From Acanthochlamys bracteata (taxonomy: Eukaryota; Streptophyta; Magnoliopsida; Pandanales; Velloziaceae): a stretch of 64,000 bases of DNA. The notes under the pieces are model-generated. The model saw only the letters and a program-made list of their open reading frames with translations. It made no database searches and was not told the origin of the DNA. The DNA is taken from contig CM034145.1 of the NCBI GenBank assembly GCA_019914995.1, positions 62,001 to 126,000 on the forward strand. Reading direction: 5' to 3'. Both the position numbers and the translations under genes were made by a program. Each line of letters opens with the position of its first letter. Position 1 is the first letter of the stretch. Shown piece by piece: positions 48,960 to 64,000 of this stretch.

Positions 48960-51900
48960 AGAAATCTATCAGCCGGATATGCAAACTGTTCAAAACCTGA
49001 AGGTCAGGAGAGCCACTTCAAAGGAAGGTTTCTTCTCCCAATTTGATTTGGCACCAATGCTTGCCTCTGCTTGAGCTAGTAACAACGATTTAGTAGGTAA
49101 AAGATAAGGTGTGTCCTCGTTAGGCTGCATAGCATTTGATGCCCTAAGAACTGAGACCTTAGCTGCTTCCTAGCAAGCTCTAAGCAGATAGCTCCTGCCA
49201 ATGCATCATACAAGTCAGCATCCATAAATTAAAACCTTCAACATCAAATAGAACAAAAAATAAATGCAGAAAGATGAATACCGTGAATGAGTAGGACGCA
49301 GCTGTCAGTAAGCACTATTGAACAAGCACCACCAGACACTTGCTCAGCCTGGAGGAACTTATGATCCATTTTTTAGCACTGGGAACATAACTAGAGTTCG
49401 TTATTTTCTTTTTGGAAGAACATAACTACATTGTGTAATACTTGCAATACTTTATGAATGTTGCAAGTATTGCCTAATCTAGTTAGGTGCACTACTTTTA
49501 TGAATGCAAATCCTTTATGCTGAACATAACTTTTTGGAAATAACATAACTAGAGTTCCTTATTTCTCACCAATTAAACCTAAATTCTCATCAACCCAAGA
49601 CCATCCTAAATTGGTTATTTCAAAAACTTGAGTAACTGCAGTATACTAATACGTTCCTCTTAAGGAGACTTACATGTTAGGTGATTTATAATAAAAGGAG
49701 GCCTTGTGCCTGTTTCTATAATGCTATTGTGACATTAATGTACCTGTGAAGACATTAACTGTCCTGAAAGGCTTGCAAGAATCACGAGCCCAACCTGAAA
49801 CTCTGCAAGCTGCATATCAATTGGGTGTCAGAGACATGGTTTTGACCAACCAACGCAAACTCAATACACTAACAAGCATTCACCCAGCTCAAAAATTAAA
49901 ATGAAAACTCCAACATTATGCCGAAGGCATTTAATTCAAAATATTTGGTAATTCCTTGAATAGTCCTACATGTGTGACATCTTACTGTTCTATGGTATCA
50001 TACATAATACTAGATGAAGTCCGTTGTTCATTGGAAATATTAGCATAAAATACAGTAAGAAACTATGTTAGCCCAATTTGAATTCACAACATAATATCTA
50101 ATACATCAATGTCTAGAGTTTTGAAATTACTGTTTACTTTATGAATGCAAATCCTTTATAATGACCTCTTTAATCAATTTTAATTTAAGAAAAGCGTCCA
50201 AGAAGGTGCCTTCACATCCTATTATGTACTAAAAAGTCGGCATACAATGGGCCTAAAAAGTGTGATAAAAAGTATTTTGAGCAGCTCGTAAGCAACTCTC
50301 AAAGGCTTCGCTTGGTGACAGTGTCCTGTACAATAAATTTAGGTAGGAATCAGTAACTACATGGAAAGGTACAAGAGAAGTTGTTCTACAAAGGAAAGGG
50401 CTTACCTACCATGGTATTCCACGGACATACCAGCCCATGGTAAAGCTAAAGATGGGGTCTATACTTCTAGCCTGATCAAACTGTCGTGAGAACTTTTTGT
50501 TCACTTGGCTCCTCTGTGAAGCTGCAACGTAAACTTGTTTAAGGTAAGAACAATTTCATACCACCCACCTTTCTGAGGTATGATCAAGCTACAGAAAGGA
50601 CACATCCAACTGCAATCCTCTAACAAGTGCATGCTGCTTTGAACGTAATTCTTCAACAAACAATCCAAATTCACTCAAAAGTGACTATTGGTTCCTTCCA
50701 GCAATAGGCCACCCAAGGACGATCTTCTCAACCAGCTGCCTGAAAAATTCCCATAGAACTATTAATAAATTCTTTATAAAACACCATATAACACTTCTTG
50801 CATACAAAATTTTTTGAGAAATAGGAAATTTGAAAGGTATTTTGGATTCCTATGGAATGATAGCACTTTGAACAACTGACACCTTAAGTTTATGATTCAA
50901 AATCACCAAGGAATATACAGGTCAGGTTCAAATGTGCATTAACAGGAGAAAGAGCTCACAGCTATAATAAATCCATGAAGGGAACAAGGTGTCAGGTGGG
51001 CTTCACCCATAGGGAGTCTAATACATAGCTACCATATCAACCATCGGGTAACATCTTCAGAAGAATCTATAAGCTATTGCCAAACTGGAGATGCATGCCT
51101 AGCTGGATGTCCCCATGCAACTTCCAAGCAGAAGACAAATTTCTAGTCACTCTGTAATGGTTGTTGCCACAGCTGTTCCTTCCTGCATGAAGGGGCTGTT
51201 AAACAAAAGATGTTAAGAACAAATGTAGTTTTGACAGGAGGAAACTACATACGTCTAGTAGAACAGATGGCAATTTGAAAGCTCCAGAAGCCACGATTCC
51301 TTTGATAATCCAAGCGATCCAGAAGTAAGACCAAAGTGAGCAGTCAAATCCTGAGGAGATATCTTCGGAGAGCATTGAAATTGTTCGAGTCCCTGTAAAA
51401 ACAGTTTCAAGTTAATTTCATCAATAACCAACATGTCACTAAAATATGATAAACTAAAAGAGAAAGAAAGACCAAGCAGATAAATATCTTAAACGAAATT
51501 AACTGGAACTATCGCTTTCTAGAAAGGACGAAACATTTATATGACATGCATAGTAACTAAAATTCAAATGGACACAAAGCTCCATCTCGAATAGGTAAAT
51601 AACATTCGAGATTTTACGCAAAGTTTATACCTGAATATTTACTATGATATCAATAAAGGTTGCTGAGTAGCTTAAAAAGAAAGCAAAACGGGACAAATAG
51701 GTCTTACTTTTGGAACAGTACCAAGCATCAGATGAATGTTTCCACTTTCTACTAGTGAGAAAACCCTGGAATCCTCCAATTCAACGGCTTGTCCATATGA
51801 CTGTTGCATAAAGCAAGATCAGAATATAGAAGTGACTAAGTGACTAAAAGCAATATCTTTTTCCCTCAACAGAATTCCCGTGTAGGGAAGCAATATAAAG

Positions 51901-53290
51901 GTACAAAAGCAACTTGAAAGAGCTTCATTTCTTGGTTGCAGAAAATGTACAAGCTTCTACAATCTAGACATGCTTCATTTATAGAGTCCCCAAGTTATAA
52001 CCAAGAAATACCAATGTGTGTTTTTGCATCAGCAAACATGCTCCTCAATGTTCTCATTAGGTTATTAGTGCAAACAGCCAGTTAGTTTAGTATCTTTATT
52101 TTATTTTATTTTAGCAGTAGCTTTTTAACATATCCAATAGGTAATACTACATTTCATTTTAGAATGCCTTTGAGGATTTGCAAAGAATATTGCATTTCTG
52201 TTTCAGCTAAAATGTGCCGTTTTGTATAACTATATCTGCTGCGCAAGCATGTCCATGCAAAAAAGTAATGCCATTGAAGTAGTAGCATTTTGACAATCTA
52301 TAGCAAGTAAGTACATTTCCTCTAACTCCCAAACCCTATTGGGTTGCATACTTCTACCATATCATACACGCAAGAGCTTAATCAGAAAAGACAAGGGGAG
52401 CCCATTACCTTTAGAGCCACAGTGTGCATGCCCATCCTTTATATGCAAAGGCCCAGAGCATGAAATATGTCAATCAATTGCACTGCATGAGGAAATTTAC
52501 TAATAACCAAACCATAAACCAGAGTACTATATTTAAAATACTTCCCACAGCTCTGAACATGTTGAATTGTTGATAGCCCATATTGCTTGCTGGAAGCTTG
52601 GCATTGCGTCCGACCATCTCTTTTGATGCACCTGGAAAATTTATAATCTTCAGGAACAAGTCTTCGCGTGCACAATTTTACCTCTTCTTTGAAAGGTTGA
52701 AGGCTGACAAACTGGACGTACCCAAGTATCCGAAATGCCCAAAAGGCTTTGAGTGATTTTTCTGCAGCTTCTTGACACACAGCAATCTCCAAGGTTTCCT
52801 TTCCACTTCCATCCAACAAATCACAGAGCCCTTCCTGCAAAGCAAAAAATATTCTTACACCGTTCTCCAAAACACTTCTTAAATGCTTCTTTCACGGAAA
52901 CAAATGAGATGAACATTCGGTTCAACTATACCACTCAACTCTAACTTTACATAAACTACAAGTGTTTGTTCCATTTCCACAAAACTTCAACTTAAGTTTT
53001 AGAAAAAAGAAAAAATACCCATGATTCAGTTCCACTGAAACTTCTGTAAACACAGCAAACAATAAACAAAATTTCTGTCAAGACTTAAACTTTAACGACA
53101 ATTTCTAAATAAACCCAGCTTCTGGATCTTTAGGACTAAAATAACAGCTCTCTGGAAAAATTTGGTAGCTCTCTGAACATCTACAGAGAACCTCACTGAC
53201 ATACTTTCAAAGAAACTTGAACGCTTTCCCATTGTTCGGGTTAAGCTTTGCAGCGGTAACAAAGTGCTATCTCCCCGGCCTCTGAACTCC
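48960..53290 (-). pseudogene. SKI3: SKI3 (TPR, Ski complex) pseudogene
   Basis: Minus-strand exon remnants of the tetratricopeptide protein SKI3, the scaffold of the Ski complex that feeds mRNA to the cytoplasmic exosome. In order: AAKLNPNNGKAFKF and FSVDVQRATKFFQRAVIL (53265-53107); [20 protein letters not shown] and [15 protein letters not shown] (52833-52724); HALGLCI*RMGMHTVALK (about 52480-52413); AVELEDSRVFSLVESGNIHL (51800-51709); GLEQFQCSPKISPQDLTAHF and GLSKES (51390-51260); KQHALVRGLQLD (about 50650); a C-terminal piece NEDTPYLLPTKSLLLAQAEA (about 49110). Splice borders flank several pieces, so this is not a retrocopy. There are stops and frameshifts inside exons, and the middle is largely missing: the working gene is over 1100 residues. 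The assignment is from remembered Arabidopsis At1g76630. Confidence 0.75.
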
Positions 53291-53639
53291 TTCAAATCTT
53301 TATCGCATAAGAAAATAGCCCGAAAAACAGAGAACAAGAAGACTGCATGCGTCAAGATTCATGCTATGGTGTGAACAAAGAAGGAAATTTTTATTCGCTC
53401 ACGAGATTGAAATGGTAAGAAGGATTGCTAGGATACGAATCTATCGATTCCGGAGCTGTCGCAGATGGTCGTCGTCTATCACGGCGAGGACAAAGGCAAC
53501 GGCGAGTGGCGGAGGTGAGCAGCAAATTTTGCGGGAAGTTTAACAGAAGGAAAACGGAGCGGAGTTGCTGGGCTTTTTACGGGCTTTTATGGGCCGTGGG
53601 CGTGGGCTGTATAGTTGGTCATATCTGGCATCTGGCTGT

Positions 53640-54070
53640 ATAGTTTGTAGTATAGTATTAGCGACAGTTCTAGTATAAAGACAAGTATGAATACTATCTT
53701 TATACTGGTAGCATAAAAGTCTACTATATAGGTTTTATTCTACACGTATAATTATAATATAAAGGCTCTTGTAGTTCGACAACTCTCTAGCAAGAGATTG
53801 TAGGTTAGACTTCTAGAGTCTAAAATGTTGGCTGTTGGTATATTACAACAAATGAAAATAAAGACTCGTATTGTCTTTATACTGCTAGTAGTGTAGTATA
53901 AAGCTAGTAAACTAGCAAGTGGAACTACAATGAAAATCTTGAATGGAAAGTGAGCATCGTACCTAAAATGGAACTACTCCTATACTACTCGTCTTGCATC
54001 ATCAACAGTGCTGCTGATCACATTGCTTTGATGATTCAACAACAATGTTCTTTTATCATGAATCAAAATC
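53640..54070. other. Intergenic with imperfect inverted repeats
   Basis: Between the SKI3 remnant and the reductase gene. The 13-mer agtataaagacaa near 53671 recurs inverted near 53872, and the first also folds locally with ctttatac at about 53700. It may be a decayed foldback element; there are no clean ends or target duplication. Confidence 0.35.
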
Positions 54071-54073
54071 TTC

Positions 54074-54080
54074 TATAAAT
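54074..54080 (+). promoter_or_regulatory. TATA box of the reductase gene
   Basis: TATAAAT 59 bp upstream of the ATG at 54139. Its last bases overlap an in-frame ATG at 54079, which argues that 54079 is not the true start. Confidence 0.55.
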
Positions 54081-54138
54081 GGATACATTTGAAACATATT
54101 TCAATCAGAAGTTTGTTATCGAGCAAATTAAGAACATA

Positions 54139-55452
54139 ATGGAGAAGGGGAAAGTTTGCGTTACCGGCGCCGGCGGCTTCGTTGCTTCATGGATTGTCAA
54201 GCAACTCTTAGAATCAGGATACCATGTTATAGGAACTGTCAGGGACCCTGGTTGGTCTTGAAAAATGTTCCTTTCTTTCATGCATACTTGAATGATTCTT
54301 GTATACATGTATGTTCTTCTATTTTTTGTTTTGGTGAATGTTGAATCTGCTGATAGGGAACAAGAAGAAGAACGAACACTTGTGGGAACTAGAAGGAGCT
54401 GAACAGAGACTACAGCTTGTGAAGGCTGATTTAATGGAGGAAGGCAGCTTTGATGAAGCTGTGATGGGCTGTGAGGGTGTTTTCCATATTGCTTCTCCGG
54501 TAGTCGACGCAAAGTCTGACCCAAAGGCATGCTATACATTACCTCTTTTCATTTTGGATCATGCACATTGCAAAGTTTGAATTTCCGCAAATCTCTTGTT
54601 TTGATGCTTCAGGCTGAGATTTTGGATCCAGCAGTAAGAGGCACATTGAATGTGTTGAAGTCCTGCAAAAAAGAACCAGCTCTGAGAAGGGTTGTTTTAA
54701 CTTCGTCATCTTCAACTATCAGAGCAAGAAATGATATCGATCCAAACGTTCCACTTGATGAATCGTCTTGGAGTTCAATTGAACTATGCGAACGGCTCAA
54801 GGTAAAACTCCTTCATTTAGGAAAAAATTTTCATGTGCTCAGTTCATTCGCAATGAAAGATTGCTTTTTGATGTGTCTATAGTTGTGGTACGCATTGGCA
54901 AAAGTACTAGCCGAAAAGGCAGCGTGGGAGTTTGCAAGGGAAAACAACATTGACTTGGTGACTGTCCTTCCGTCGTTCATCATCGGACCGAGTTTGCCGC
55001 GTGAGTTATGCTTCACTGCTTCTGATGTCCTCGGTCTTCTGAGAGGAGATCCTGAGAAATTCGCGTGGCACGGAAGAATGGGATACGTTCACGTCGACGA
55101 TGTTGCGCGTTGCCACATTTTAGCTTACGAAAATAGTAATGCTCATGGCAGGTACCTCTGCAGCTCAGTTGTTCTTGAGAATCATGAACTTGCAAGCGTG
55201 CTCTCGAAGCGTTATCCTTCACTTCCGATTCCTGAAAGGTAAGTAAGTGTATTCATGAATTCACTCTATGAAGATTTTCGATATGTTGTTTTAGTTTCTG
55301 TTTTTTACAGGTTCCCGAATTACTACGGCAAAACTACTTACTACGAGTTCAACACAGCTAAAGCACAAGGACTTGGGTTGAAGTTCAAGTCTATAGAAGA
55401 TATGTTCGACGACTGCATCAAATCACTGAAGCATCAAGGATACAGCCTCTAA
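54139..55452 (+). CDS. Cinnamoyl-CoA-reductase-like NAD(P)H dehydrogenase (extended SDR), 322 aa
   Basis: Rossmann-fold reductase of the DFR/CCR/TKPR group, probably cytosolic, acting on phenylpropanoid- or polyketide-type carbonyls. Exons 54139-54250, 54357-54526, 54613-54801, 54883-55238, 55311-55452 total 969 nt. Cofactor motif [10 protein letters not shown] (G10, G13, A16); TSSSST at 124-129 supplies the catalytic Ser; Y160 and K164 form YxxxK in LWYALAK. The true CCR signature KNWYCYGK is absent, so a tetraketide-pyrone-reductase or CCR-like role is more likely than lignin CCR. The C-terminus is [15 protein letters not shown]. The start at 54139 was chosen because the upstream in-frame ATG (54079) overlaps the TATA box. 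Intron 2 starts with GC. No defects seen. Confidence 0.88.
54527..54612 (+). other. GC-AG intron 2 of the reductase gene
   Basis: Exon 2 ends GACCCAAAG and the intron starts GCATGC; exon 3 starts GCTGAGATT after CAG. Only this border keeps SDPKAEILDP in frame and makes the coding length a multiple of three. The nearby GT (aaa|gtctga) would shift the frame. Confidence 0.85.
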
Positions 55453-55915
55453 AGTTACACCAATGAATATATTGTCAAGTTTTTATAGACATAGGAACTA
55501 ATAGTACTGTAACCTTGAAAACGCGACGTGAATGAAAGTGATGAAAAAATATTCTCTACAGCTAATGGCTTTGTAGGGAATGAAAACGAAACACAATACG
55601 TTGCAGTAAATGAATAGTTGCTTTTAGAAAGAAACAGAGACTTCACGTGGTTCCGTTGCTCATGTGGTTGCTGTGTGCCCTCTGCTTCAAGATGGATAGA
55701 TACTTTGATGCCTTCTGTTTCTTTCAACTTTGGACAAATGTTCATCAAGAAATTTCAGCAAAAATAACGGCAGATTAAAATGGTAAAAAGTTGCTTCGAT
55801 TGCTGCTCGCCACAAGTTAGTACTTTTGGATTCTGGTGGAGAGAGAGATCACGCACCGCCCGTGTGATCCGAGTGTCTTTCAACCTTAATCAATACAAAC
55901 AAACAGAGTGTTCAA
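55453..55915. other. Intergenic
   Basis: 3' flank of the reductase gene. No gene or element recognised. Confidence 0.5.
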
Positions 55916-56179
55916 TTATTCATCAGGATATCGATTGTTCATAAAAATCCATGCAAGGCTGTGTGGTACCATTAAAGACTCAGATTGAACTTCTTGGACT
56001 GTCGGTAGTTCGTGGTTGTTATTTATAATAGAACCATATCCCAGGGTCCCAAAAAATTCTGCTGCTGCAGCTTCGTTCTCTTCATTAAGTAGGTACGATA
56101 CGGGCATGCTTTCAACGCTTGCAGCTGCCAATCGCTCCTCCTTTTGTTTCCTCTTCCTTGGTAAGACGTTAACCATTGC
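55916..56179 (-). CDS. Possible last exon of an unidentified minus-strand gene
   Basis: An 86-codon open frame (VLPRKRKQKEERLAAASVES, then ESLMVPHSLAWIFMNNRYPDE) preceded by an AG acceptor (ttgtag, about 56185). A second short exon-like stretch with a GT donor lies at about 56390-56310, in a Lys/Arg-rich frame (KHELSKRNYASK) that would join in phase. I do not recognise the family. The basic-then-acidic pattern suggests a nuclear protein, but that is inference. It may also be a pseudogene. Confidence 0.35.
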   Translation of the reverse strand, partial: AMVNVLPRKRKQKEERLAAASVESMPVSYLLNEENEAAAAEFFGTLGYGSIINNNHELPTVQEVQSESLMVPHSLAWIFMNNRYPDE

Positions 56180-56489
56180 CAGCTCTACAAAGTCACCATT
56201 ACACTTGTTCTTCTATATCTGCCAAGTAAAATTAAATAGGAACAGCTTAGCATCTGAAGAACCTCTGCTAGTTTCAGAATGAAGTTCACTTAGTAAAAGT
56301 TTAGTTACCTTTGCTTGCATAGTTCCTTTTGCTTAATTCGTGCTTGATGCTTTGGACTTTCCTCTTTTTGATGATTCATGCTCATAACTCTGCAAAATTA
56401 AATACAAGTTCACTTATCAGTCATGAATAGTAAAAAATAATGTGATTTTGGTCTAAGTACAACGGGAACTTCCAACTTGGTACAGGTGA

Positions 56490-63447
<6,958 letters not shown>

Positions 63448-64000
63448 GTAAGATCTTTTGTATGGTTTGTTAGTTCTAAATTATGCTCTCAGTCTCAGAC
63501 TCTCGGCATACTAATAATTCTCAGTTGTAGTATCTTTCACATGAAAATTGCTGCATCTCTAACTTAACATAAACACACAGTCAGTCAGAAGAAAAGCAAA
63601 TCCACTGAATTTTTGACAAAAAGAAAGCAAAGGCAAAGAAACAATTAGAAGTACCTTTACATAAAGGTCAGTTTGTAGCTCACTGAAAACTGAAGATGCT
63701 TCTCCAGTACCTATCCAGGTTTCCTTTTCTGGCAGACCTGACGAAAAATCAAGCAGGTACTATAAAATTAGTCCAACTCACTGAAGATAAATCTTAACTT
63801 CCTCACCTCAGAGGTCCAGAAAAGCTTAGAGAGTCTGTGACATAAACAATCATCTGCCACCAAGCCAGCCGACCATTGGCTGTACATCAGAATATTCTAG
63901 ACGAGTATAGAATATGTTAAGTAATTTCTTTCTGCAATCAATGTCTATAATTTTGCATTTTGGCAGATCATTATAATACTAAAGGGTTACTAAAGTTATG
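63448..64000. other. PHOT2 intron or flank; possible antisense exons
   Basis: After the GT donor at 63448 no PHOT2 C-lobe exon is visible, so the window ends within an intron or the gene is cut here. On the minus strand, 63735-63655 and about 63895-63825 have good-looking acceptor and donor sites, but no consistent frame joins them and I recognise no family. Confidence 0.4.

Overview
The window is nuclear DNA from a flowering plant, most likely a eudicot. It is AT-rich, its genes carry many introns with plant-type GT-AG borders, and the gene families (wall-associated kinases, phototropin, KUP potassium transporters, Iojap, PPR) are plant families. I cannot name the species. I saw no prokaryotic operons, CRISPR arrays or rRNA/tRNA genes. 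Splice borders were placed by eye; for four long gene models (SMC4, the Pro/Ser-rich protein, KUP and the reductase) and for YjbQ the exon lengths sum to an exact multiple of three, which supports them.

Layout. 1-13.3 kb is a decaying wall-associated-kinase (WAK) cluster on the minus strand: one nearly complete WAK with three one-base frameshifts, one 5'-truncated WAK kinase, two copies of a ~0.9 kb block, and nested transposons (a Ty1/Copia remnant split by a 1.3 kb solo LTR, a 0.4 kb solo LTR, and a hAT-like element). 13.3-22.6 kb is an intact 28-exon SMC4 condensin gene (minus). 23.3-26.3 kb is a Pro/Ser-rich protein like Arabidopsis At1g76660 (minus). 26.8-28.8 kb is a PPR pseudogene. 29.3-30.6 kb is a chloroplast Iojap/RsfS-type gene (plus) whose transit-peptide exon looks frame-broken. 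31.9-39.9 kb has two intronless calmodulin-like genes flanking an intact KUP/HAK/KT potassium transporter (plus). 40.3-41.0 kb is a second hAT-like copy. 41.9-44.1 kb is a chloroplast-targeted YjbQ/UPF0047 gene (minus). 45.0-46.8 kb is a PhoD-like phosphatase pseudogene. 47.8-48.1 kb is a short unknown gene. 49.0-53.3 kb is a degraded SKI3 (TPR, exosome cofactor) pseudogene (minus). 54.1-55.5 kb is a cinnamoyl-CoA-reductase-like dehydrogenase (plus). 56.5 kb to beyond the right edge is PHOT2, the blue-light receptor kinase (plus).

The genes do not form one pathway. The coherent signal is positional: SKI3, two CML genes and the At1g76660-like gene are neighbours here and, from memory, also in Arabidopsis (At1g76630-At1g76660), so this is probably an old collinear block with other genes placed between. 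Intact housekeeping genes alternate with pseudogenes (two WAK, PPR, PhoD, SKI3), as expected for a fractionated duplicate segment. I did not find a convincing new biological system. The most informative structures are the paired WAK-flank blocks, which preserve empty sites for two transposon insertions, and two GC-AG introns whose use is forced by the reading frame.
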